Part shown: piece by piece, positions 1 through 7,372 of the stretch
Position numbering within the stretch: position 1 is the stretch's first letter
How the letters are laid out: the number at the start of each line of letters is the position of its first letter
From: Bacteroidaceae bacterium
GTDB taxonomy: Bacteria > Bacteroidota > Bacteroidia > Bacteroidales > Bacteroidaceae
Assembly: GCA_017557475.1 (NCBI GenBank)
Contig: JAFYYO010000135.1
Span: 1-25,663, forward strand
Length of the DNA stretch: 25,663 bases
Direction of reading: 5' to 3'
Notes under the pieces: generated by a model
The model's input: the letters and a program-made list of their open reading frames with translations, nothing else
Databases searched by the model: none
What the model was told of the DNA's origin: nothing
Position numbers and translations under genes: made by a program

Positions 1-672
1 GAGGGAGCATACGTCAACGCTATCATCCAGAACCGCACCTTCAAGAAGGATGGCACTTGGCAAGGCATCTGCTTGCCCTTCGATGTTGATGTGGAGAACA
101 GCATCCTCGCTGGTGCTGACGTAAGGACTCTGGAGTCATGTCCGCAAGTATATAATGAAGTCTACATGAACTGCCTGACACCTGTGACAGAGATGAAGGC
201 CGGCACACCTTATATTATTAAATGGGATGGCGGCACAGACATCGTCAATCCTGTCTTCGAAGGCGTCGTCATAGACCTTTCAGACAGGGACGTCCTACCA
301 GAAAGCTATGGTCTGGGAGCATTCAATCGCAATGGAGGACGTTCTTCTTCTGTCGTTTATTCACCATTCGAATGTAATAGCGATGAGAAATACTTTTTCT
401 TGATGAATGGCACATCCATGCTGACTCCCGTTACGGCAAATGCTGGGCTTACGATTCATGCCTTTGATATCATGTTCAGTGTGCAGAGCATTTATACAGA
501 AGGAACTGTCGTTCTCTTGAACACAAGCGAGTACAATGACGTGATAACAGGCGTTTCTCCTCTCAAGGAGACGGAAGAGGAGGCTGCAATCTACAATCTC
601 GCAGGCCAACGCCTCGCCAAGAAGCAAAGAGGTATCAACATCGTGAATGGCAAAAAGGTCTTGATAAAGTAA
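1..672 (+). CDS. C-terminal part of a secreted protein of unknown function (5' end outside window)
   Basis: The reading frame is open from base 1 to a TAA at 670-672, so the true start lies upstream of the window; the internal TTG at 73 is not a convincing start. I do not recognise a catalytic domain in the visible 223 residues. The last 30 or so residues (from about IYNLAGQRLAKK to GKKVLIK) match the short C-terminal tail seen on many Prevotella secreted proteins, which resembles a type IX secretion sorting signal. A similar tail ends the hydrolase at 3677-5173. The protein is therefore inferred to be exported and possibly surface-anchored. It ends only 12 bases before greA, on the same strand. 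Function unknown. Confidence 0.7.
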   Translation, partial: EGAYVNAIIQNRTFKKDGTWQGICLPFDVDVENSILAGADVRTLESCPQVYNEVYMNCLTPVTEMKAGTPYIIKWDGGTDIVNPVFEGVVIDLSDRDVLPESYGLGAFNRNGGRSSSVVYSPFECNSDEKYFFLMNGTSMLTPVTANAGLTIHAFDIMFSVQSIYTEGTVVLLNTSEYNDVITGVSPLKETEEEAAIYNLAGQRLAKKQRGINIVNGKKVLIK

Positions 673-684
673 GCTCGTTCCTCT

Positions 685-1149
685 ATGGAATATATGACAC
701 AAGAGGGCTACGACAAAATCGTGGCCGAACTTCATCAACTCGAGACCGTTGAGCTGCCTCGAGTGAAGGAAGCGATAGCTGAGGCCAGAGACAAGGGCGA
801 CCTCAGCGAGAACTTTGAGTATCATGCTGCCAAGCGTGAACAGGGAAAACTGCTGGGACGGATTCGCTTCAAGCAGAGAGTGCTAGAATTCGCCAGAGTG
901 ATTGATACATCGCGACTTGCAAACGACTCTGTGATGCTCCTCACAACGGTGGAGATGACCAACCTCAACACCAACTCTAAGATGACTTACACCATCGTGA
1001 GCCCGCACGAAGCAGACTTGCAGCAAAACAAACTCTCCATCAAGTCTCCCATTGCCAGAGCCTTGCTCGGCAAGAAAGTGGGCGATGTTGTCGAGGTGAA
1101 TGTTCCTGCAGGCATCCAAAGGCTCCGCATCGAAAGCATCCAGTTGTAG
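685..1149 (+). CDS. greA: Transcription elongation factor GreA
   Basis: A 154-residue protein of normal GreA length. The N-terminal coiled coil carries the family signature EARDKGDLSENFEY; D39 and E42 match the acidic tip residues that GreA inserts into the RNA polymerase secondary channel to stimulate cleavage of backtracked RNA. The C-terminal half has the FKBP-like fold signature, including SPIARALLGKKVGD and the terminal VEVNVPAG...RLRIESI. The start at 685 (MEYMTQEGYDKI) matches the usual Bacteroidetes N-terminus, and no better upstream start exists. It lies 12 bases after the preceding gene, so read-through transcription is likely, and it converges with the GH38-like gene after only 28 bases. 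Confidence 0.95.
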   Translation: MEYMTQEGYDKIVAELHQLETVELPRVKEAIAEARDKGDLSENFEYHAAKREQGKLLGRIRFKQRVLEFARVIDTSRLANDSVMLLTTVEMTNLNTNSKMTYTIVSPHEADLQQNKLSIKSPIARALLGKKVGDVVEVNVPAGIQRLRIESIQL

Positions 1150-1177
1150 CGAACGAATTGGTATACTGAAGCTTGGC

Positions 1178-3580
1178 TTATTGATTGACGGTTAGACGAT
1201 AGGTGCGGATGCCGAAGCGAGGCATTTGTACGGTGAGTCGATGATTATTGAACGAGGGACGAGCCACCTCGTTGCCTTGCAGGTCAACCTCAACAACCGA
1301 AGCAATGAGGAGGTCTAACCGGATATCGTGCGGCTTGTCGTCACCATCAGCATTGTATAATCGCAAGAGCACGCGGCCATCAGCATCTACTGTCAAAGAG
1401 CTGAGCTGATAACCGGTTCCGTCAAGAGAGAGTAGAGAGTGCTTACCTTGCTCGCCAGTGGCCTGCATAACAGGTCTGTTCCAGGCTTCGCTGATATCGC
1501 AAATCCCTGCCTCGTCCCAGTGACCGCGATGCGGCACAAGTGCATAGTGGAGTTGCGTCTTGCCCGTAATCCTGTGGTCACGGCCCCATAACCCTCCGCC
1601 TGAATATTGAACGGTCAAGGCCAAAGGGTAGTCGTGGGCAAAAGAATATGAAGTGGTATGGTCGGCGAGCAGAGCCAACCCCGACTCTTTGTCTGCCACA
1701 TCCACCCAAGAGAGGACGATGTTGTGGCGGATGTCGGTCCATCGGTCGAAGAATGTGCTGTCAAGATGACTCTCGCAAACATCGTAAGGAGCATCCTTCC
1801 ACAGTTTCGCATCTTGCAGAGCAGCGGGAAAAAAGACATTGAGAGCGTACTTTGTGTTATAAAAGGGGACAGTTTGGTCGCCCTTTTCTCGCCGTTGATG
1901 ATTGCCGATACGGACGTTGCGCTTCCAGTCGATGGCAAGCTGGACATCAATCTGCGGTTCGTCCTTCTTGATGGTAAAGGTCTGAGAGAACGGAACGCCA
2001 GCAATCTTTCCTGCAATTCGGAGGCTTTGCACAAAGGCATTATCCTTCACAATCTCTGCCGTTGCAGATGCCTCTGTAGACGAACGGAAACGGCCATCGC
2101 TCTCGAAGAAGCCCCTTAGTTCGCCAAAACCATAAGGATTCTTCTTATCAACGACTTCGCGTCCCTGCTTCTTGTCATAGAGTGAAGTCAATATGCCGCC
2201 ATGCTTCAGATCGAACGCCAGCCGATACCAGTCGTTCTCCATCGTGGCTTGACTGTTCGAGAGCTTGATGTGTTTCGAATCTTTGGGCAGTTTCACCTCG
2301 TCAGCATCGATTGCTACCCAGCCAAATGGTGGTAGCTCAACAGGGAAGTCTATCTTGCTTCCATCGCTTCTCATGCCTGTTACGACAGCCTTTCGCGCTT
2401 TACCTGTTGTGTTGTAATAAGCAGAACAGCTCCCCTTATCCCTTTCCAAAGAGGAGAGCAGGGACAGAGCCAGCTGGCAGGTCTTCTCTGTCCAAAGCGC
2501 GATATTGTCGGCCCATGTCCCTTGTTGGTTTAGTCGGTTATAGGGAACAATCCATGAGTCGTGGTGCTGAGCCAGCATCAATGTCCGCCAGGCTTCATCG
2601 AGGGAAGGCTGGTCGGGATGCTTCCCGGTGAGAAGATACTGCATCGACGACAATCGCTCGGCTTCCAAAAGAAGATGCTCAGCACGGCGAACTTGCTGAC
2701 CGATGCGTTGCATAACCTGCGAACCCCACACCAAAGCAGGGAGCACATGCTCTTGTGGCATCTTATAATCCGTAGCAGAGTTGGGGTCGGCAATCTGCTC
2801 GATGTAGTCCGTCCAACGAACATACTGCGACCTCGAATTAGCTCCCAACCACGGGCCGCGTGTCCAACCGGCATCCTGATAACACATGCCGATGGGATGC
2901 TCGATGCCTGCCTGACGACAAGCTCGCAGGTAGTCGCGTGAGTTCTTCCATGCTTTCGTCTGCCAGACAGAACTGTCCTCCAGAGCTTCACAGGCATAGC
3001 GAGGGACTGAGATGAGCGACGAGCCATCAGGACCTATCCAGTTCACCAGCTCGCCACCATAAGCTTCAGTATATCCGCCCCAGCAAGTGTCGGGACATTT
3101 CAGCACTCCATGGCGGAAACCCAGTTGCTTCAGTATCTGTGGCAAGCAACTTGTGAAGCAAGGCTCCTCTGTCGCATAGGTCGTGAAGGTCATCGTTGGG
3201 AAGTGTTCATGCAACTTGCGGATGCCATATTGTAACTGACGGATAATGCTCTCGCCCAGAATGTTGTACATGTATGGCTGGGCGTAGGCGGGATTGGTAT
3301 ATTCAACCTGCGGACTCACTACTGCCTGCTGCCATCGTTGATATGCTTCAGGCGTGCGTACTTTCACAGAGTCCCAGGTCTCCGGCTCTATCTCCAAACC
3401 GATGCGCCACTCAGGATGTCGTTCCATTTGGCCCATCATGTAGTCTGTGTATGTGTCCAAGGGATAGTGACCATATACGCCACCATGAAAGCCGTCGGCA
3501 AAATAAGACGTACGTTGGTCTTGGCCGGCAACTGCCGTAGCCATCATCAAAACTGTGCAAAGCAAAGCGTTTTTCTTCAT
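1178..3580 (-). CDS. Secreted GH38-like glycosidase (alpha-mannosidase superfamily), divergent
   Basis: 800 residues with an N-terminal signal peptide (about 1-19, ending VAG/Q). The middle contains an AWRTLMLAQHHDSW segment (about 330-343), typical of the GH38 helical domain. The C-terminal beta domain has ALLADHTTSYSF, GGGLWGRD and HYALVPHRGHWDEA, all reminiscent of GH38 C-terminal domains. The usual N-terminal zinc/substrate motif (H-x-D, as in HIDxAW) is not visible; DGFHGGVYGHYP occupies the corresponding region. A PDT-containing loop (KCPDTCWGG, 161-168) may correspond to the nucleophile loop. The fold assignment is fairly sure; activity and substrate (alpha-mannoside or another glycan) are inference. 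It follows the alpha/beta hydrolase on the same strand after 96 bases and may be co-transcribed with it. No promoter box was seen in that gap. Confidence 0.7.
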   Translation of the reverse strand: MKKNALLCTVLMMATAVAGQDQRTSYFADGFHGGVYGHYPLDTYTDYMMGQMERHPEWRIGLEIEPETWDSVKVRTPEAYQRWQQAVVSPQVEYTNPAYAQPYMYNILGESIIRQLQYGIRKLHEHFPTMTFTTYATEEPCFTSCLPQILKQLGFRHGVLKCPDTCWGGYTEAYGGELVNWIGPDGSSLISVPRYACEALEDSSVWQTKAWKNSRDYLRACRQAGIEHPIGMCYQDAGWTRGPWLGANSRSQYVRWTDYIEQIADPNSATDYKMPQEHVLPALVWGSQVMQRIGQQVRRAEHLLLEAERLSSMQYLLTGKHPDQPSLDEAWRTLMLAQHHDSWIVPYNRLNQQGTWADNIALWTEKTCQLALSLLSSLERDKGSCSAYYNTTGKARKAVVTGMRSDGSKIDFPVELPPFGWVAIDADEVKLPKDSKHIKLSNSQATMENDWYRLAFDLKHGGILTSLYDKKQGREVVDKKNPYGFGELRGFFESDGRFRSSTEASATAEIVKDNAFVQSLRIAGKIAGVPFSQTFTIKKDEPQIDVQLAIDWKRNVRIGNHQRREKGDQTVPFYNTKYALNVFFPAALQDAKLWKDAPYDVCESHLDSTFFDRWTDIRHNIVLSWVDVADKESGLALLADHTTSYSFAHDYPLALTVQYSGGGLWGRDHRITGKTQLHYALVPHRGHWDEAGICDISEAWNRPVMQATGEQGKHSLLSLDGTGYQLSSLTVDADGRVLLRLYNADGDDKPHDIRLDLLIASVVEVDLQGNEVARPSFNNHRLTVQMPRFGIRTYRLTVNQ

Positions 3581-3676
3581 ACTAATGTCGTTTAAATAAG
3601 AAGCAAGTTCACATAGCCGGCATTGGTGAGTGCCCGCTGCCCGACTTCCATCTGGTGTCTGTCTGCTGAACTTCAG

Positions 3677-5173
3677 CTACTTGATAGCAATCTTCTTGCC
3701 TCTAAAGACGTAGATGCCTTTGACAGAGGGACGTCCATTTAAGCGGCGGCCAGCAAGATCGTACCAATTATCGCTGAATTCTTCTTTGGCAAAGTTTATG
3801 TCAGTGGTAGTCGGACTTTCGTCGAGCCACTGGAAGTACTCGCCATAGGAGCCTGTGGCCAATAGAGACAAGAAGAAGTTGGTGCCGGCTGTGGAGTGGT
3901 CTTGCGGCGTAAGGCTGTCGTCCAGACGGAAGAGCTCGCCTTCGTCTTCGAGATGGTCATCGCGGAAAGCCAGATAGTTGCTGAAGGGCACGACCGTATC
4001 GCCTCTCGAGTGGACGAACTGAATGCGGTGCTGAGGCTGCCATCCTGAAGCCACGCCATTGCTTTCCATTGCTTGATAGAGGTCTTCCCACTTGCCTGTA
4101 TAGCTTTCGAAACCTGAGGTGAAGATTTTGTCGAGCTTTCCCCAAACATTGTTCTTCGATGGAGAATAAAAGAGTTCTGCCATCTGTTGGGGCGTGTAGT
4201 GGCGTCCGTTGGCATCGAGTCCGTTTTGCAGCTGCTGGTACCATAGCTTACTTATGTCGCCTGTGGAGTACGACTTGCTTGCCAGCCAATCCATGATACC
4301 CGTGTCGAGGAACTGCTGTGAGAAGTAATCCTCGAGCGTATGTCCCTGCATGATGGGATGTGTGTCGAGAGCTCCTTTGACAATCATAGGCATCACCATC
4401 GGCATTGTGCACATGCCGCTCTGATGGCTGGTTTCAGCCTCGAAGCTGTCGCCATCGTCCTCCATATAGTATCGCATCGTGGCAATCAGGTCGTAAGGGC
4501 CGTCTCCACAAATGCTTCCGCGGAATCGCAACTCGTCCGAAAGGCCGTTCTGCTCGATGTAGCGATGTACTGCGAGTGCAACTGCTCCGCCTTGTGAGAA
4601 GCCCCAACTGAAGCTGCGCCAGTCGCTCTTGAAGTCCAAAGCGCGTTCGTCGTTGATGTGTTTCTGATAAAGCGCAAGGCCATAATCCACAGCGTCCATG
4701 ACTTGCTGAGCCGTCACTTCTTGTGCCAGATAAGGATGATTCCTGTCCTTGCTTACGCCGTAGCCTTCGTAGTCAGGAGCGACGACCACACAACGGGAGA
4801 TGAAGTTCAGGTCGGAGTTCGAGCCCATTCCATACTTCCCTTTCGCCAACATGCCGAACAGGAGGCGGTCTTGTGAGTTCTGGCTCGATGTGGGGCACTC
4901 CTTGTCGGCAGTAATCGTGTAGTGGCTATAGATGTGAAGCGACTCGATGCTATCTGTTATGGCAGGCTTCGACGGCATCCAAGCGACAAGCAAGGAGGAG
5001 AGGACAACGTCTTCGCCCGTCGCACTCTTCGAAGGATAATTGAACGTATAGAACCGCGCATCGCTGCTCTTATAAACCTGCACAAGGCTGTCGGACACTT
5101 CTGCCACCTGTGCCTTCAATGTCCAGACATTGCAGACAAGCAGGACCATGACAAGGAAAAGACTCTTTCTCAT
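3677..5173 (-). CDS. Secreted alpha/beta hydrolase (secretory-lipase or peptidase-like) with C-terminal sorting-like tail
   Basis: 498 residues. The signal peptide covers about residues 1-21 (MRKSLFLVMVLLVCNVW...KAQ). The nucleophile elbow is G191-F-S193-Q-G-G. Likely partners in the catalytic triad are D392 (HSRGDTVVP) and H426 (TPQDHSTAG), in the expected order for alpha/beta hydrolases. VVVAPDYEGYGVS is the strand-and-loop region upstream of the nucleophile, a pattern seen in secreted lipases and related esterases or peptidases of Bacteroidetes. The last 30 residues (WYDLAGRRL...GKKIAIK) form the same tail as the partial gene at 1-672, suggesting export across the outer membrane. Substrate unknown. 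The start at 5173 gives an intact signal peptide. It lies just downstream of the tRNA-Leu terminator on the same strand. Confidence 0.75.
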   Translation of the reverse strand: MRKSLFLVMVLLVCNVWTLKAQVAEVSDSLVQVYKSSDARFYTFNYPSKSATGEDVVLSSLLVAWMPSKPAITDSIESLHIYSHYTITADKECPTSSQNSQDRLLFGMLAKGKYGMGSNSDLNFISRCVVVAPDYEGYGVSKDRNHPYLAQEVTAQQVMDAVDYGLALYQKHINDERALDFKSDWRSFSWGFSQGGAVALAVHRYIEQNGLSDELRFRGSICGDGPYDLIATMRYYMEDDGDSFEAETSHQSGMCTMPMVMPMIVKGALDTHPIMQGHTLEDYFSQQFLDTGIMDWLASKSYSTGDISKLWYQQLQNGLDANGRHYTPQQMAELFYSPSKNNVWGKLDKIFTSGFESYTGKWEDLYQAMESNGVASGWQPQHRIQFVHSRGDTVVPFSNYLAFRDDHLEDEGELFRLDDSLTPQDHSTAGTNFFLSLLATGSYGEYFQWLDESPTTTDINFAKEEFSDNWYDLAGRRLNGRPSVKGIYVFRGKKIAIK

Positions 5174-5192
5174 AATCGTAAATCGTTCGTTC

Positions 5193-5236
5193 TAAAAAGC
5201 AAAACAGGCCGATAGCCTCTTGGCTACCAGCCTGTT
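5193..5236 (-). terminator. Rho-independent terminator after tRNA-Leu
   Basis: Two nested inverted arms, 5203-5209 with 5230-5236 (AACAGGC/GCCTGTT) and 5212-5216 with 5222-5226 (TAGCC/GGCTA), are followed on the minus strand by TTTTGCTTTTT. The hairpin begins only 4 bases past the tRNA 3' end. It also lies 20 bases before the hydrolase start at 5173, so leaky termination could feed that gene. Confidence 0.8.
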
Positions 5237-5240
5237 CCTG

Positions 5241-5322
5241 TACCCCGAGCCGGGGTCGAACCGGCACAGGTTTCCCTATCGGTGTTTGAGACCGACGCGT
5301 CTACCGATTCCGCCATCGGGGC
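5241..5322 (-). tRNA. tRNA-Leu (anticodon CAA)
   Basis: The minus strand folds as a class II tRNA. The acceptor stem is GCCCCGA with TCGGGGT (5316-5322 with 5242-5248; one G-T pair), followed by discriminator A at 5241. The D-arm is of the usual leucine type (TGGCGGAATCGGTAGACGC). The anticodon stem TCGGT/ACCGA encloses loop CTCAAAC, so the anticodon is CAA. There is a short variable arm and a T-arm with GGTTCGACC. CCA is not encoded. Length is 82 bases. Confidence 0.95.
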
Positions 5323-5334
5323 TTAAACTGGCTG

Positions 5335-5342
5335 CAAAGGTA
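5335..5342 (-). promoter_or_regulatory. Promoter -7 box of tRNA-Leu
   Basis: The minus strand reads TACCTTTG, an exact match to the Bacteroidetes -7 consensus TAnnTTTG. It ends 12 bases before the tRNA 5' end, so transcription would start a few bases upstream of the mature tRNA. The same GTACCTTTGCA string precedes tRNA-Arg in this window. No clear -33 TTTG was seen. Confidence 0.7.
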
Positions 5343-5418
5343 CGACAAAAAGTGAAAACTGAGAAATGAAAAGTGAAAAATTATTGGTTTTCCTGCTTTT
5401 TTTGTTCTTTTCGCTATT

Positions 5419-5439
5419 CCCTAATCCCTAATCTCTAAT
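5419..5439. repeat. Short tandem repeat, three 7-bp units
   Basis: Units CCCTAAT, CCCTAAT and CTCTAAT are followed by C and a T run. This is a low-complexity intergenic word with no evident function. Confidence 0.7.
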
Positions 5440-5519
5440 CTTTTTTCTGCCTTTCCATTGCGGAAAATCTTTTAAAACGTCTTTCTGAATTCTCCTTTTT
5501 GTCTTGGTACAAACTTAAA

Positions 5520-5603
5520 TCGCAGGTTGCGTTTTAAGAATCGCAACTTGTGATTGGAGGAACGCAACTTGCATCTGTAAAAACGCAACCTGCGTTGCAA
5601 GAA
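5520..5603. repeat. Four-unit tandem array with 21-bp period (CGCAACTTGCG dyad family)
   Basis: Units start at 5520, 5541, 5562 and 5583, exactly 21 bases apart. Each begins with (A/T)CGCA followed by AGTTG-, ACTTG- or ACCTG-type variants of the dyad core CGCAACTTGCG, then about 10 less conserved bases often ending in AGAA or AAAA. Units 1 and 4 are the best dyads and are also inverted copies of each other: 5521-5535 is the exact reverse complement of 5580-5594 (15 bp), so the whole array could fold into one large hairpin. It lies wholly between genes, about 80 bases upstream of the sulfatase promoter box. Confidence 0.85.
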
Positions 5604-5682
5604 TCAGGCGAGGAAAAGCGGGGATTTAGAAGAAGAGAGATGATTTCTTTGTCGCATTTGCTTGTAATTCATGTTTTAATTG

Positions 5683-5690
5683 TATATTTG
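5683..5690 (+). promoter_or_regulatory. Promoter -7 box of the sulfatase gene
   Basis: TATATTTG matches TAnnTTTG exactly. A TTTG at 5657-5660 lies 22 bases upstream, close to the usual -33 spacing of about 19-21. Transcription would start near 5696, giving a very short leader if translation starts at 5710. Confidence 0.6.
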
Positions 5691-5709
5691 CAAAGGAAAA
5701 TCGTAAACC

Positions 5710-7359
5710 ATGAAGCAAAGTCCAATAAAAGCCAATGATAAACGCTATCTCCCGATGCAGAAGAAGGTTGGGAGTTCCCTTTTGCTCCTCGGCTCTTTGC
5801 CTTTGACGCTTCTTGCCAAGTCGCATCCCAATATAATATATATAATGTGTGACGACATGGGCTATGGTGACCTCGGCTGCTATGGGCAGAAGTTCATCTC
5901 TACTCCTAACATCGACCGAATGGCGGAGGAGGGGATGCGCTTCACTCAGGCCTATGCAGGTTGTCCCGTGAGTGCACCTAGCCGATGCTCCTTCATGACC
6001 GGACAACATACCGGGCACGCCAAGATTCGCGGTAATCGCGAGTATTGGGGCGGCACACTCAGGCAGAACATGTTCGGAAAGAATGCCGACTACTATGTCA
6101 TCGGGCAGGAGCCTTACGACATGACGCACCCCATCATTCCCGAACTCTTCAAGGAGAAAGGCTATCGGACGGGCATGTTCGGCAAGTGGGCTGGCGGTTA
6201 CTGGAACTATGATTATCCCGACACCTATGCTCGTCTGCCTGATGGCAATACCGACACCAGCCAAAGTCGCAGGAGTTCGTCCTGCTCACTGCCAAACCTC
6301 CGAGGCATAGACTGCTTCTATGGTCCCGTCTGTCAGTTCCAAGCACACACTTATTACCCAAACTTCTTGAACCGTTACGACCCTGAAGGCAGAGGCGACC
6401 GATATCTCGTGGCTGAGGTAATGGAGCAGAATGTCCAGTATCCTGCTGTCAATAGCGGCAGTAAGGGCTATGAGGAGCGCTCACAATACTCGGCCGACCT
6501 CATCCATCGCTATGCCCTTGAGTGGCTCGACCGACAAAAGAAAGACGAACCCTTCTTGGGTATCTTTACCTACACCCTGCCTCATGCCGAGCTCTGGCAA
6601 CCTCGAGATTCCATCGTCGAGCACTATCATGGCATCTTTTCTGCTGACGAGGAGCGTTCCTACAAGACCGATGCGGGCAGTTGGTACTATGGTGGTGACG
6701 ACAAGCATGCTCAGTTCGCAGCCATGATAACGCGTCTCGATGCCTACGTAGGTGAGATTCTCGAGAAGCTCAAAGATAAAGGATTGGCAGAGAATACACT
6801 CGTCATCTTCACCAGCGACAATGGTCCTCACGAAGAAGGAGGAGCTGATCCGGGTTTCTTTGGCAGAGACGGCAAACTGCGAGGCATCAAGCGAAGCACC
6901 TACGAAGGCGGCATCCGCATCCCCTTCATCTGTTGGGGCAAGGGCATACCCAAGGGAACCGTCAACGAGCATCAGCTTGCTTTCTACGACCTCATGCCCA
7001 CTTTCATGGAATACAGCGGCGCCTTCACGAAGAAGGAAATCAGGGCGCACAGCCTCGAGGCTCCTTCTTTCGACGGCATCTCCTTCTGTCCCACCATGCT
7101 TGGCAAGCCTCGGAAACAGCGCCAGCACGACTTCCTCTATTGGGAGATGAGCGATGGCCCGACGCAAGTCATCGGTGTTCGTCAAGGCGACTGGAAGCTC
7201 GTCGTCAGTCAGGGCAAGCCTTTCCTCTACAACCTAAAGGACGACATTCACGAAGACAACGACCTTGGGGCAATCTATCCTGATAAGCTTGCCGAGCTCA
7301 TCCGCATCGTCCACCAAGAACATACTGACAGCAAGCTCTTCCCCATCACATTGCCATAG
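5710..7359 (+). CDS. Secreted sulfatase, S1 (arylsulfatase-type) family, Ser-type formylglycine site
   Basis: 549 residues. The N-terminal sulfatase domain has metal ligands in CDDMGYGDLG (D48, D49) and the modification motif S88-A-P-S-R92 with T97-G98. The residue converted to formylglycine is therefore serine rather than cysteine, which requires a radical-SAM anaerobic maturase (anSME) encoded elsewhere. A second metal site is seen at TSDNG (368-372). A C-terminal subdomain contains DWKLVV and YNLKDD, as usual for the family. The hydrophobic stretch at 21-36 is a signal peptide. The start at 5710 follows the promoter box closely; the ATG at 5755 (MQKKVGSSLLLL) would give a more conventional signal peptide and cannot be excluded. 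It hydrolyses sulfate esters, probably on glycans; the substrate cannot be read from the sequence. It converges with the ECF operon, 13 bases apart. Confidence 0.93.
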   Translation: MKQSPIKANDKRYLPMQKKVGSSLLLLGSLPLTLLAKSHPNIIYIMCDDMGYGDLGCYGQKFISTPNIDRMAEEGMRFTQAYAGCPVSAPSRCSFMTGQHTGHAKIRGNREYWGGTLRQNMFGKNADYYVIGQEPYDMTHPIIPELFKEKGYRTGMFGKWAGGYWNYDYPDTYARLPDGNTDTSQSRRSSSCSLPNLRGIDCFYGPVCQFQAHTYYPNFLNRYDPEGRGDRYLVAEVMEQNVQYPAVNSGSKGYEERSQYSADLIHRYALEWLDRQKKDEPFLGIFTYTLPHAELWQPRDSIVEHYHGIFSADEERSYKTDAGSWYYGGDDKHAQFAAMITRLDAYVGEILEKLKDKGLAENTLVIFTSDNGPHEEGGADPGFFGRDGKLRGIKRSTYEGGIRIPFICWGKGIPKGTVNEHQLAFYDLMPTFMEYSGAFTKKEIRAHSLEAPSFDGISFCPTMLGKPRKQRQHDFLYWEMSDGPTQVIGVRQGDWKLVVSQGKPFLYNLKDDIHEDNDLGAIYPDKLAELIRIVHQEHTDSKLFPITLP

Positions 7360-7372
7360 GAAGATCTTTTCC

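Larger units (their letters stand above)
5323..5709. other. 387-base intergenic region between tRNA-Leu and sulfatase
   Basis: No gene is supported here. It holds, in order: the tRNA-Leu promoter; an A-rich stretch with two AAGTGAAAA words (about 5350-5380); a run of three 7-bp CCCTAAT-like units (5419-5439); the four-unit 21-bp dyad array (5520-5603); and the sulfatase promoter box (5683-5690). Confidence 0.8.

Noticed and set aside
3665..3677. Short palindrome GCTGAACTTCAGC at the end of the hydrolase gene
   Set aside because: Arms of six bases with a one-base centre and no T run; too weak to call a terminator or operator.
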